From NCBI GenBank assembly GCA_946965045.2, contig OX337229.1, positions 3,162,001 to 3,226,000 of the forward strand: a stretch of 64,000 bases of DNA, given 5' to 3'. Positions 40,301 through 49,576 of this stretch are shown here, in pieces (position 1 is the stretch's first letter; each line of letters starts with the position of its first letter). Source of the DNA: Epithemia pelagica (lineage: Eukaryota > Bacillariophyta > Bacillariophyceae > Surirellales > Surirellaceae). The position numbers were made by a program, and so were the translations under genes. The notes beneath the pieces are model-generated. The model was not told the DNA's origin and made no database searches. It was given only the letters and a program-made list of their open reading frames with translations.

Positions 40301-40796
40301 CACTGATGATTTCGCGTTCTTTGGAAAGAACAAATCTCTGATTGAGAAAGTTGTTGATTGTGCTTGGGATCAAAAGCTGATCAATCTCTTTCAGGCACGA
40401 GTTTATTTTGGACACTTGACCTTCTACAGGGATACCCAAATCTCGTAGGCGTATCAGCGATTGGCCTCCGCTTTGATTCCTCCGCATTCCATGCGTTTGA
40501 CGACTTATTGTGACGCGATGGTGGCACCGATCCCACAAATGCATAAAGTAGCCCGAGGCACCGATGACAGCCATACCAAGCGCCGGGTGGTTCAGTCCAA
40601 ACGCAATAGGCGAATCATTGGCGAAAATGAGTGCCGTGCTCAGTAGGACGGCAAAGATGGTCCAGAATCGATTCTCAAACTCTTGCGCTTGATGGACGCC
40701 CGATTCTTCGTATGCGACAAACAAGTAGAGACTATACAGAAGAGCCACTAAACAGGAACACACAATAGGAGCCACCACGAAACAAGTCAACATCAT
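37350..40796 (-). CDS. App1-like HAD phosphatase fused to five GxxVxTxYGxGxV repeats
   Basis: 1148 residues from ATG 40796; the longer open frame begins only with TTG. Two or three membrane segments lie at the N-terminus (VVAPIVCSCLVALLYSLYLFV, TIFAVLLSTALIFA). A helical middle follows, and then an App1/LNS2-type (DUF2183) catalytic region with VLSDVDDTLYCSGG near residue 323 and VFLSARPH near 382, the DxDxT acid pair of HAD phosphatases. App1 in yeast dephosphorylates phosphatidic acid. The C-terminal half has five degenerate repeats of 50-75 residues beginning near 602 (VRTPYGIAV), 764 (CTTPYGLAR), 837 (INTSFGSGS), 950 (VSTEYGYGV) and 1055 (VSTEFGEGK), each ending with a conserved Trp. Phosphatidate phosphatase activity is inference. 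The repeats may be lectin-like or membrane-binding. Confidence 0.82.
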   Translation of the reverse strand: MMLTCFVVAPIVCSCLVALLYSLYLFVAYEESGVHQAQEFENRFWTIFAVLLSTALIFANDSPIAFGLNHPALGMAVIGASGYFMHLWDRCHHRVTISRQTHGMRRNQSGGQSLIRLRDLGIPVEGQVSKINSCLKEIDQLLIPSTINNFLNQRFVLSKEREIISVFEECDPRALNYLVSHVKLGLLFYKIKDHRNFNGKHRTELINLLAVERLSILTVYSRVILLHSLQLLKLRANPQAENWVRNIILNTHQDDLSELKTLTDSKGDYFCMPKLIYDDIRSEAVRQDILRHIRREAAVQQTNIQMGTRRWRALVDMQWRKVLSDVDDTLYCSGGMYPAGVDKRFSRKTVYPGVLAFYRELDLGIHGPDEWPDDRVGNLVFLSARPHVYKDMSEKANYAKFEKLRARGEDGRRGMHTMPSLLAGDLASGSSYIVTNDFEPLAKKKFDNFRRFVSIYPEFQHVFVCDNGQGDVRAGELMFDSFPYEFEALYVQIVTDIPKTYGYAPERWQKKEFRPFFFRTYPEAALHAATRYPPLIRLEGLRRICVDAVKDFKHIKQWPSDSSKVDRRIELNQAVWRANQLLEKHGSSPAELIRAERRWADGEKVRTPYGIAVICGFDPIFDLYHVELDWRPLDSQAEEHNNAVAKETVKSRKNIRQGPKTLETVLEDDEADDDNGENGKDSQQEVGKHDDYISQASADSSSSEQPETLENHDTGESLKVVKAWIGGRSITKYTPPVLPKVDKRTSLFSFFPTTESRDPVPVGEQCTTPYGLARVLEYRKDPNIAVVAMLGWNATAYIRTTEIRPIQKGLLESLLQSLALTETTEQKPDFPYVEGTKINTSFGSGSVVRPIVSPKKSKLDTPIRQTNQYQTVAISLQSWKLADGSSPVLYCTPETAQLWKEQQSKDHPSIFSALGSIVTTSRSLLEPFLVQKEPPPSPRFKRYYEDGAAVSTEYGYGVVKSFRPEDGFYDVSLTSWPLAHKRHPTAYLRKDDLRIRIAYGCQEGFPVLTSLGISGTLASVEPTTGVHIVTVPSSGMGMVCYLQPDCILVPLKAAVGEDVSTEFGEGKVEFYDRRNDTYRIRLNGWKALLYAKSDTFERLGEGVQDRDGPFGVKWLLRFLFFSSDSTSSVTRSRSNSLVSGSHSNRSVS

Positions 40797-41316
40797 CAGA
40801 ACGGTGGTCTTTGATGAGGGAAATTCCAAGTCGTGCGTTAAGAACCAAAAGGATTCGGCGTTAGTACCGATCTATCACAAGCAATACGACAACATCTGCA
40901 TCATGTCACTGATCAAACGTACCACAACAAGCAAAAGCAAGACGATCATGGCAGCAAAACGATCCATCTTGACGCTAAAAAGTTGCTGTTCGCCAGTTCC
41001 TTGTCACGACAAACAACCTTGACTCCCCTACCTAGCTGCCATCACACATGGGAACAGCAGAAGCGTTCTCTTTAACGTTGTGGCATCGACGATTGTTCGT
41101 CGGCGTTTGCGTTTTTGGGAATGAAATCCGCGACTGCGAGAATCTAACGGCCGCGCGAGCGAACCATCAGAACAGTGGGTCGCGCAAAACCATCCGCGGT
41201 GTTGTTGGTCGAGAGAGTCTCCATTCTCCATGCCGACCACCATTCAACGTCGTCAGTCTCATGTAGGGTAAGAAGAATTCATGGAGCCCAGTATTTCATG
41301 CTACCTACCGTAGACA
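40797..41316. promoter_or_regulatory. divergent intergenic region between the App1-like and SWI3 genes
   Basis: About 520 bp between two divergent genes. It should contain both promoters. I see several short open frames but nothing with protein-like features, and no repeat or RNA gene. Confidence 0.4.
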
Positions 41317-44082
41317 ATGGATAGTGAAACAACAGCCACGGCAACTGCAACAACTACCCCGCGTAAAAGCGGTTCCAGGAAGAGGAAGGTGAAGGAATCT
41401 TCGGAAAACGCAGATGGAGAATCCATTAACGCAGGTGCGGTTAGCAATCTCCCAAATGGCAATCCTCCGGATGGAAACACGTCTGTCGAGGATCATCCAA
41501 CAGCCACTGCAAAGTCAAGTAAAGAGGTGGAAGATCTGGTGTCCACCCACCCGCTTCTCAGGGATGAAACCAAGGGCATGAATCCCACACCGCTTTTGAC
41601 TGGTTATGCGCGAGGACGTCACACAGTACACGAAGGAGCCCTTTGTCTTCCGCGCGAAGCTCTCGAAATCATGTCCAAGGTACCGATTGACTCTTGTAAA
41701 AAATGGCTTCCTCCGTCCTCCAACAAATCAAATAGTAAACAATTGGCTCAAGAGAAGAAAGGTACTGTGGACGACGCCCATCGGATGGACTTGCCGCCGC
41801 TGGATTCGGTCAAGCGACCCTCTATGGATGTCGAGACACACAAGTCGGTTCTTGTGACCGAAATTTTTCTGAACCGCGTGTTGGTTCCCCAGGCCGATGG
41901 GACACAGGTGTACGAATACAAAACTGATATGCGCAAAACAGAATTACCAGTCAAAGCGGATATTCCACCCGAACGAATTCGTGGTGGAGGAGGAGGCGAG
42001 GCACCAGAAGGACAAGGCAGAAGCAATGTCCCGGTCATTAACACATTGGGGAATCCCTCATCGACCAACACTACGGGATCTGCTCGGTCGACTCAACAAC
42101 AACACCATGGACAAAATGAAATGCATGTTCAACAGCAACCATCTCAGCAACAGACACAGCAGCAACAACAACAACAACAACCTCCCGAATCTATGCACAA
42201 CATGGATGAACGTCAGCAGATCCAGCAGCATCAGTACCAACTCCAGCAAATTCACCAGCAACATGTACAAATGCGGCAGCAACAACTCCAACAACATCAG
42301 GAAGAACTGAGACGACAGCACGAACAAAGCGTCCAACAAATGAAAAATGATCCACAAATGTTGTTCCAGCAACAGCAGGAAGAACAACAACGCAAAATGC
42401 TTCAGCAACAACAACAGCAGCAGCAAGAGCAGCAAAGAAAAATCATGCAAGAGCAACAAAGAAAAATCATGCAACAGCAGCAGGAAGAACAACAACGTAA
42501 ACTAATGCAACAACAGCAAGAAGAACAACAGAGGAGAATGTTGCAACAGCAGAAAGAGGAGCAACAGCGCAAACTTATTCAACAACAAGAAGAACAGCTA
42601 CGCAAGCAGCAACAAGAACATAAAGCCCGTCAAGAGCAGTTACGTCAACAACAGCAACAACTTCAATTGCAACAGGAGCATCAACGAATCATGTCACAGC
42701 AGCAGCATCTAAAGCCACCTCCTACGAGTGTGGCAGCGGACTTCTCTGTACCTGCGCCTGTGGGTGCGTCCATGTCTGGAACAAGCAGTGTTGTAGCTAG
42801 AGACTCTTCCTCTGTTTCGGCACCTAGTGGCGTTGCGAGCGGTGAAGTTTCAAGCTCAGGTCAAGTTCATATGTTGCAACAGCATGTTGGAATGGTACAG
42901 CCAAGTGTCAAAAGTGGGGATGAAAAACAGATGATTTCTTCTGTTCATGCAGCTTCGGTGGCCTCTTCATCATCGTCCCATACACCCTCGTCTGCAGTAC
43001 CAGGCGCTTCATCAAAATCAACAACACAAGTGAAAAAGCAACCTCCCATTGTTGTCGGCCTGAAACAACAACCAGAAGCGCAGTGGGAGCAACACGTGCC
43101 AGGCCCAAATGATGAAATGGGAGTTGATCCAGCTACAAAGGCTCCAAAGCCCGACTGGTACAAAGCTGACAGTGTATGTCATCTAGAGCAAACTCTCTTA
43201 CCGGAGTGGTTCGATGAAAGTGCAGCACATCGAACTCCAAACAACTACAGGAAGGCAAGGGAAACCATGATTAAGATATCTGCAAAACTGGGCACCAGAT
43301 ATCTTACTGCAACAATGGCTCGCCGAAGTATTCCAGGTGATGCAGGGAGCCTTATCAGACTGCATGAGTTTCTTTGCTCACACGGGTTGATCAATGAAGA
43401 TTCCATAAACGACTCGGCGCCAACTCCTCATGCATTACAGACAAAGAAGTCGAATATTCAATGGCCACAAGCGCGCAAACGAGCATTGTTGCAAGCTGTC
43501 TTGGAACAATCTCGGAAACGACAAAAGGAAGGAGAAGAAGGGGTAGGATTCGTTCCAATCATTGATTGGGATTCTGTCGCAGACCAAGTAGGAGGAGGCG
43601 CAATACCAACCGAATGCGAAAATGAATTCTTGAGATTGAAAATCCCGGAAACTCCAAGAGAGGTATCTATCACTCCAGAAACAACGAGTGGCGAAACTGA
43701 GACTAAGGACAGTGAACGAATCAAAACAGAGTCGGACACCAGTGAAAGCAAGTTGACTGATTTACTCGATACCTGTGAGCCGAAGCTTGTTCATGCAGTG
43801 ACAGAGGCCGCTCTGGCAAATACAACAAATCTGGGTGAAGCACAAATCGCAGCGTTGGGTGGATTAGCTCTGAGTCAAAATATCAAGGAAGCCTTGTCAC
43901 AAGAGGGTGTCGTAGCCCGGCTCCTTTCAGAAGTTGTTGATCTGCGTATGAAGAAATTGGAGAATCGCATGACACTCATGGACGACATGGAGGGTTTGTT
44001 AGAAGCCGAACGCGTCGCTCTGGAGTTAGAGAGAAGAGATCTCTACACCACACGCTGTCGCCACTGGTTTGGAGGTTCCTAA
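41317..44082 (+). CDS. SWI3: SWI/SNF chromatin-remodelling subunit SWI3/SMARCC
   Basis: A 921-residue intronless protein. Its N-terminus is Ser/Thr-rich and basic (PRKSGSRKRKVKE). Residues about 260-475 are a Gln-rich tract. The SWIRM domain is at about residues 625-690: LLPEWFDESAAHRTPNNYRKA, then TMARRSIPGDAGSLIRLHEFL and SHGLIN. A SANT-type segment follows near 710-780 (IQWPQARKRALLQAVLEQ, IDWDSVADQVGG, ECENEFLRLKIPE). The C-terminal helix (LRMKKLENRMTLMDDMEGLLEAER) matches the dimerising coiled coil of SWI3. This scaffold subunit holds the ATPase complex that slides or ejects nucleosomes. An upstream conserved segment (HPLLRDETKGMNP) is unexplained. It is convergent with the following UBL gene (107 bp). 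Confidence 0.92.
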   Translation: MDSETTATATATTTPRKSGSRKRKVKESSENADGESINAGAVSNLPNGNPPDGNTSVEDHPTATAKSSKEVEDLVSTHPLLRDETKGMNPTPLLTGYARGRHTVHEGALCLPREALEIMSKVPIDSCKKWLPPSSNKSNSKQLAQEKKGTVDDAHRMDLPPLDSVKRPSMDVETHKSVLVTEIFLNRVLVPQADGTQVYEYKTDMRKTELPVKADIPPERIRGGGGGEAPEGQGRSNVPVINTLGNPSSTNTTGSARSTQQQHHGQNEMHVQQQPSQQQTQQQQQQQQPPESMHNMDERQQIQQHQYQLQQIHQQHVQMRQQQLQQHQEELRRQHEQSVQQMKNDPQMLFQQQQEEQQRKMLQQQQQQQQEQQRKIMQEQQRKIMQQQQEEQQRKLMQQQQEEQQRRMLQQQKEEQQRKLIQQQEEQLRKQQQEHKARQEQLRQQQQQLQLQQEHQRIMSQQQHLKPPPTSVAADFSVPAPVGASMSGTSSVVARDSSSVSAPSGVASGEVSSSGQVHMLQQHVGMVQPSVKSGDEKQMISSVHAASVASSSSSHTPSSAVPGASSKSTTQVKKQPPIVVGLKQQPEAQWEQHVPGPNDEMGVDPATKAPKPDWYKADSVCHLEQTLLPEWFDESAAHRTPNNYRKARETMIKISAKLGTRYLTATMARRSIPGDAGSLIRLHEFLCSHGLINEDSINDSAPTPHALQTKKSNIQWPQARKRALLQAVLEQSRKRQKEGEEGVGFVPIIDWDSVADQVGGGAIPTECENEFLRLKIPETPREVSITPETTSGETETKDSERIKTESDTSESKLTDLLDTCEPKLVHAVTEAALANTTNLGEAQIAALGGLALSQNIKEALSQEGVVARLLSEVVDLRMKKLENRMTLMDDMEGLLEAERVALELERRDLYTTRCRHWFGGS
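42088..42720 (+). repeat. CAG/CAA-rich polyglutamine tract within SWI3
   Basis: About 630 bp of mixed CAG and CAA codons broken by short EEQQRKM/L-type units, giving repeated Q-runs and a recurring heptad-like QQQxEEQQRK pattern. The mix of both Gln codons suggests a long-standing protein feature rather than a fresh triplet expansion. The reverse-strand Leu-rich frame here is only a shadow. Confidence 0.85.
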
Positions 44083-44189
44083 TCAATAGCCGGAATTTCG
44101 GTTTTGCCCGTTGGGATGTATATTAGGATATAAATGACCACAAACCTAAGAGTATTGATCTGGGCTGTCCGGCACTGAATTAAGTTGTA

Positions 44190-46172
44190 TCAACGTGGTC
44201 CTGGTGACAGAATCATCGTGTCAAAAGGCTGAAAGTGAGCTCTGTCCTTTAGCTCCTTAAGTGAATGACTTGGATCCAGAACGCGACGAAGAGCCACTTT
44301 TTCATCCTCCATCGACATCGCAGGAAGAACCAGATAGTCCCAATCCTGAACCGTAGTTGTCATGCCATTAACGCTCAGCGAACATGGGGAGTAGTAATCA
44401 CTAACAAGACGACTCAACTTGTCCGTAGTGGCCAGGAAATGATTTTTGACAGATTGGACAGAAAAGCCACCTGTTTTGTCATCAATCGTAACAACGACAG
44501 CTTGCAAGTAAAATCGGTCCAAAGTAGGGACGCGTTTGCTATCACCGATCGCTTTAGATTTGATCTGCATTTGGTACACTTTGGTTGCGGCGGCGCTGGT
44601 TTTAGATGATTTGGTTCTTCTCTTTGATGAACTACTCGTCCCCCCTTGCAAAGCTGATTGCACTGCCTGAACCAGTTGCGTATTGAACACAATTGAAGAT
44701 CGACTTGAAAGTTCCACAGAATCATCTTCGCTTTTGGATCCACATGGATCAGACGACAAAGTCCTCGATGTTTCAACAGTGTCAGAGGAAGGTGCTACCT
44801 GAAGATCTGTGTCCTCAATAGATGTGACATTTAGTGAAGACAACCCAGTATCAACGCCATCCTCATTACTGGAGATGGCTGGAGGGTCCTCTAAAGGTGA
44901 CGGATCAAGCTTACCAGCATCAGAATATTGCGAAGGCCCATGAGTCGTGGATGAAGGATCGTTAATGGAAGAATCTGGAGGGTCTTCCAAAACAACTGGA
45001 TCTAAATGAGAGAGGATTCGTTCGACCACTGGGGTCTGTTCGTGTTTCATTGGATCAAGAATACGAAGTATCACTTTGTTGTCATCAGTCGAAAGGTATC
45101 TATTTTCGATTGCTTCATACAAACGCATCAAAGATGGTAATTTGCCATATTCCTCGACGCCGTCAGAATCGCCATCATGACTAATACGAACGAGAAATTC
45201 AATAATGAATCCTTCAGGCACCTTGAAAGATTCTAGTACCCGTCCGATCGTATCTTGACGCGAATAAAAACGGTAATCCTCCCGAGCTTGATCCTGCTTT
45301 CCTTCGTGGACCTCATTTTCTTCTAAAACTATGAAATGAAGGTATACACGGTCTTGTACAGCAAGGTTCGCCCGACCAGTAGCCTTCGATTTCACTAGCA
45401 TACGGCGTACTTGAGCGGATACACTTGCATTCCTTCCACTAGCTGCTGACTTGGCGATCTGGTGATCGAGTTTGTTGAGGCATCGTTCCAACCTTCGCTT
45501 TCTGTTTGCATCGTGCTTTCTTCTCTGCTCATCCTTTTCATGCCTTGTCTTTTTTATGGACTCTGCAATTGCCTCTTGCTTCACATCGTCGCTTGCATCA
45601 AAGCGACTCTTCGCCGCTGAGATAATTTCTGAAGGCTTTTGTTGATTTTGTTGTTGTTGTTTCCCTGCTTCATTAGTTGGAGCTTCCAACGGAGTTCTCT
45701 GTCGTCGATTGAATTGAATATCTTCTTCAAGAGGAGACAACTTGGGTAATGTATTAGGAGGCAAAAGAGCCAGAGTGCCGGATGGAAACCAACCTGCAGC
45801 GTACAAGGTCTTACTCTTTGATCCTTTGATTGCGGAGAATGTGTGAAGCGGCCAATCAGTGATATCACGAGGGGGATGAAGCGTACAATCCCACAAACGC
45901 GCCCGTTTCTCTCCCCTCATTATCGCTCTGATGGAGAGGTCAGTTGAATACAATGACGGGTCCAACTCCTTCGCATCGCTCAGTGTCGTTTCGTCCATGG
46001 CCTCACGAATCGTTGTGTCAGAAGAGAACACTTTGGAAAAGCAAATAGTCTTCAATAGGATCTGGGGCATGCTCCCTGCTTTCGAAGCAGCATTGTGGGC
46101 TGGTTCGTTCGTTGTCGGTCTATCATTACAAAGGCTCGAATCCAGACGGAACCGAAGGCGGCACTCTCCCAT
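44190..46172 (-). CDS. protein with two ubiquitin-like (ZFAND1-type) domains
   Basis: 660 residues, ATG at 46172; MPQILLKTICF about 35 residues in is an alternative start. Around residues 95-135 there is a UBX-like segment (TLYAAGWFPSGTLALLPP). A basic helical linker (about 190-245) follows. Two similar segments then occur: one near 255-400 (MLVKSKATG...DRVYLHFIVLEEN...FYSRQDTIGRVLESF...VILRILDP) and one near 535-640 (MQIKSKAIG...DRFYLQAVVV...FLATTDKLSRLV...VALRRVLDP). They look like an internal duplication of the ubiquitin-like region found at the C-terminus of ZFAND1/Cuz1, a Cdc48/p97 and proteasome cofactor. The AN1 zinc finger itself is absent. The region between is acidic and Ser-rich. 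A role in protein quality control is inference. It is divergent from AP-2 mu. Confidence 0.6.
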   Translation of the reverse strand: MGECRLRFRLDSSLCNDRPTTNEPAHNAASKAGSMPQILLKTICFSKVFSSDTTIREAMDETTLSDAKELDPSLYSTDLSIRAIMRGEKRARLWDCTLHPPRDITDWPLHTFSAIKGSKSKTLYAAGWFPSGTLALLPPNTLPKLSPLEEDIQFNRRQRTPLEAPTNEAGKQQQQNQQKPSEIISAAKSRFDASDDVKQEAIAESIKKTRHEKDEQRRKHDANRKRRLERCLNKLDHQIAKSAASGRNASVSAQVRRMLVKSKATGRANLAVQDRVYLHFIVLEENEVHEGKQDQAREDYRFYSRQDTIGRVLESFKVPEGFIIEFLVRISHDGDSDGVEEYGKLPSLMRLYEAIENRYLSTDDNKVILRILDPMKHEQTPVVERILSHLDPVVLEDPPDSSINDPSSTTHGPSQYSDAGKLDPSPLEDPPAISSNEDGVDTGLSSLNVTSIEDTDLQVAPSSDTVETSRTLSSDPCGSKSEDDSVELSSRSSIVFNTQLVQAVQSALQGGTSSSSKRRTKSSKTSAAATKVYQMQIKSKAIGDSKRVPTLDRFYLQAVVVTIDDKTGGFSVQSVKNHFLATTDKLSRLVSDYYSPCSLSVNGMTTTVQDWDYLVLPAMSMEDEKVALRRVLDPSHSLKELKDRAHFQPFDTMILSPGPR

Positions 46173-46477
46173 GGTTACCTAACTTATTTCTTGCCAAATT
46201 CCAAGTGGTGGAGGTTGGAGGTTGGAGTTGGGCTATGCCCTTTAGTCTAACATGGCTACCTCTCTCGTCACTCGTCCGCGATCCGCGACCGGTGATATCC
46301 GGAGACGCGCTTGGTAGTGGCATTTTCGTAGGAGTTGATAGTCATTTTCGAATCACGGCATTCAGCGAACCATAACCCATAACACCGAAACAAAGGTCAA
46401 CAACCATTTTCAAAGAACGTGGACAAGGAGAAGAAGGTTATTGAGTCTGTGTCGGCAGATTTACGAAAGAATCTAAA
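46173..46477. promoter_or_regulatory. short divergent promoter between the UBL gene and AP-2 mu
   Basis: 305 bp between the start codons of two divergent genes; both promoters must lie here. It contains a tandem ggaggttgga-type duplication near 46209-46230. No further features are evident. Confidence 0.45.
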
Positions 46478-47973
46478 ATGATTTCGATGATAATGGTCTT
46501 GAATCAAAAGGGAGATATTATGATATCTCGGCAATACCGGTGAGATCAGCCGTAAAGTGCGGTGCATGGAGCTCTGTCTGTGGCGCTTCTTCTAACAGGG
46601 TTACGCTCTCTGTTTGCACGCAGTGATGACGTTGGACGAGCGTCGGCGGATTCATTTCGCTTGCAGGTGAGTTGTCTGGTTTTTGGAGTTCGGGTTTCAA
46701 CCGTCGAGTATCCAATGATTACTGGTGGTTAAATTAGGAGAGTTTTGTCTGTTGAGCCCTCTCACCGTAGCCTGAATTTTCCTTCTGTATGAAAATCAAG
46801 GTGGTAGCGGCAAAAGAGACAGGAACAGAGGCTCCGGTTAAGCGCATTGAAAATTGCTCGTTTTTGTACACTCGCCATTTGAACATGTATTTCGTGGCCA
46901 TGACCCGTTCCAACGTAAACCCTGCGTTGGTACTGGAATATCTTTTTCAACTTATCCGTATCTTGAAAGCCTATTTGGGGGAAGATTTTGATGAAACTGC
47001 AATGCGCAATAACATGACTCTCATCTATGAATTGATGGATGAAACCATGGATTTTGGTTATCCGCAGAACTGTGCGGTTGATGTTTTGCGATTGTACATC
47101 AATTTGGGCACTACTCGTCCTCAAGATGAGCCAGAGCCCAGTCAACTAACGAGTCAGATTACTGGAGCCATTGATTGGCGCCGTGAGGGGATTCGTCACA
47201 AGAAAAACGAAGTTTACATTGATGTGTTGGAATCCGTCAATCTGCTTTTGTCAACCACTGGGAGTGTTTTAAGGAACGAAGTTACTGGTGCTGTGCAGAT
47301 GAATACAAAGCTCACAGGTATGCCTGAATGTAAATTTGGATTGAATGACAAATTGGTGATCGATAAAGAAAAGGAAGACCGCAAGCCAGGGGTTGAGATC
47401 GACGACTGCACATTCCATCGTTGCGTTCGTTTGGGTAAATTCGATGCCGATCGAACCATCACCTTCATCCCTCCTGACGGAGAATTTGAACTCATGAGGT
47501 ATCGCGTGACCGACAATATCAATCTCCCCTTTCGGCTTATCCCTGCAGTTCAAGAAGAACCTAGCCTGACTAAAGTTTCCGTCAACTTGAAGGTTATTGC
47601 GAATTTCTCAGACCAGCTTTTCGCGACTCATGTTGTCATCAAAATCCCGGTGCCAAAGAATACCTCCAATGCGAAAATTAAGCATTCATTTGGTCGAGCC
47701 AAGTACGAACCCGAACAACAAGCCATCGTATGGCGCGTTAAGCGCTTCGCAGGCAAGGCCGAATGCATTATCAACGCAGAAGTAGATCTGATGCGAACAG
47801 TCCGCCCAAAACCATGGACCCGCCCTCCAATTATTGTGGAATTCCAGGTCCCCATGTTTACCGCCAGTGGAGTTCATGTACGGTTTTTACGCGTCTACGA
47901 TAAATCAGGATATCACACAAATCGATGGGTCCGCTACATCACGAAGGCTGGGTCCTACCAAGTGCGCTTCTAG
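46478..47973 (+). CDS. AP2M1: AP-2 adaptor complex mu subunit
   Basis: Three exons (46478-46539, 46624-46666, 46801-47973) with GT-AG introns of 84 and 134 bp give 425 residues, close to the usual 435. Exon 1 codes the conserved longin start (VLNQKGDIMISRQY), exon 2 RDDVGRASADSFRLQ and exon 3 the rest. The N-terminal domain continues with LYTRHLNMYFVAMTRSNV and DETMDFGYPQNC. The mu-homology domain follows: WRREGIRHKKNEVYIDVLE, GMPECKFGLNDKLV, DCTFHRCVRLGKFD, TFIPPDGEFELMRYR and WVRYITKAGSYQVR. The sequence matches AP-2 mu better than AP-1 mu. It recognises YxxPhi signals in cargo at clathrin-coated pits on the plasma membrane. The single long exon alone would lack about 35 residues of the N-terminal domain. 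Confidence 0.95.
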
Positions 47974-48499
47974 ATTCGCGGTGAGATGTTGTTGAAACGC
48001 GACAGTGATCTATGGTGTTATTGATATTTTTCTCTCGTTTTTTTACCGTGCATCGCTGACACTCTCCCATATTTGTAAAACGTTATACGGTGTATTGTAA
48101 CCAGGCCCGTATCTTTTACAAGGTCTATGTGTTATAGCCTACAAAAGTATTTTGCCTTCTCCAGTTGGGTCCTTAATATTATCCTTAAACACAATCATGT
48201 TTTCTACTGTCAACAGAAGCTGAGAAACAAGCAATCGTATGTGCTTCTGTAATAGAAGTACCCCTTAGTAGTATTTCAGTTAAGCTTGGTTCATTGATTT
48301 TAAACAAGACCGCAGTAACACCAAACATACATGTCTGCCAAGGAACCAGGCCCTAAAACTAAAAAACCTTCAATATTGTTGCACGGCTATTACTGCTTTC
48401 AGACCATCACTTCAGCTGTACTTCACCACACCCTTATGTCACGCTTAACCTTGACAGGAAAGGAATTCAACCTATGGATCGACAAGCAATAGGGTGCTC
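47974..48499. other. 3' intergenic region between convergent genes
   Basis: About 525 bp, AT-rich, between the ends of AP-2 mu and the two-TM protein gene. I see no gene, repeat or RNA in it. Confidence 0.4.
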
Positions 48500-48931
48500 T
48501 TAGTTGTTCTTCTTGTCAGAATCGTCACCGTCATCGGATGATTGCCCCTTTTTCTTACGAATAATTTTCTTTACTCGTCGAACTTTTGGCCACGAAACAA
48601 GAGGTTTGACTTTACTGCTGGTGAAGCCTCCGGTTTGAAATCCAATCACTATAGCCATGGCCAACGCCAACAAGAATGGAACCATGAAGTCTTGATCGAA
48701 TGATAGCTTCTTGTCGGGGTTGCGTCTTGTTTCCAGGTAGGCCATATATAGTCCCAGCACACCAATAGTCAACGGAAAAACAATAAAAATGAACAGTTTA
48801 CCCAGCGTAGTTAAACCCAACGGTGACGTCTCTTCAAGAGGTTCATTAGGTGATGCTAACGCAGTATCCTCCTCGGCGTGCCTTGCAAAATCATCACCTG
48901 CACTGTCGCTTGCTTTGGTCTTCGCTGCCAT
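48500..48931 (-). CDS. small protein with two membrane spans, unknown function
   Basis: 143 residues from ATG 48931 (MAAKTKASDSAGD); the longer frame upstream opens only with GTG. The N-terminal 45 residues are hydrophilic and acidic. Two hydrophobic spans follow, about 48-72 (LGKLFIFIVFPLTIGVLGLYMAYL) and 86-107 (DFMVPFLLALAMAIVIGFQTGGF). The tail is very basic and then acidic (VRRVKKIIRKKKGQ...DDGDDSDKKN). Both ends probably face the cytosol. I recognise no family. Confidence 0.65.
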   Translation of the reverse strand: MAAKTKASDSAGDDFARHAEEDTALASPNEPLEETSPLGLTTLGKLFIFIVFPLTIGVLGLYMAYLETRRNPDKKLSFDQDFMVPFLLALAMAIVIGFQTGGFTSSKVKPLVSWPKVRRVKKIIRKKKGQSSDDGDDSDKKNN

Positions 48932-49576
48932 TTTCAAGTCTGTTCTGTAGACCGCGGCAAGATGAATGATCAGGAGACAGGAGACAGGAGACGGGATTCT
49001 TGTGTAATCGAATCTTGTAGATCTCTTCGCTTCGAAAAATCTCTCAGAACGACGTGAACGTGACGTGTCCGTGAACACTGAAAGACGGGACTTATCTCCT
49101 GGGCATTTTTTATTAGTTGGACAATCACTCCCTCGCGGAAATGAAGTTAGAGGGTTTAACTACACTTCACTCATATTAAACCCTAAATACCACCCCCGCT
49201 AGGAGGTGATACGACCACGACCATGCCTCCAACAATACGAGCTAACGTCTATAACCGTTTTTGCAGAACACGTGCCTCCAGCCCCTTTTTCTCACGCCAG
49301 CCTCAAGTTCAGTCCACCCGGCGCGAATATCTACAAAAAACCTCGACACCGAAATGACTAAAACTTCATTAGATAAAATATCTTAGTGACATCGTACCAC
49401 CACTCCAATTCTCCCCATTTTCTCCCAGTCTTGCAAACTCGGAAGCGTTGCTGCACCGAGTTGCCACCGAGTTGCCACCGAGATCAACCATGATCCATTG
49501 GCTGGATATAGACGAGACCAATGACTTCCTCCACGACAATCAAACCAAGAACCCGTAATCTTCACATTCATCAAGC
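48932..49576. other. upstream region between the two-TM gene and the 524-residue accessory gene
   Basis: About 645 bp. It includes an imperfect palindrome agggttta...taaaccct at 49150-49185 and three near-repeats of ttgccaccgag around 49450-49482. The left boundary of the accessory pair is expected somewhere here, but I could not identify terminal repeats or a target duplication. No RNA gene was seen. Confidence 0.35.

Noticed and set aside
42058-42495. Leu-rich minus-strand frame opposite the polyglutamine tract
   Set aside because: Antisense of CAG/CAA codons yields poly-Leu; no start context or domain.
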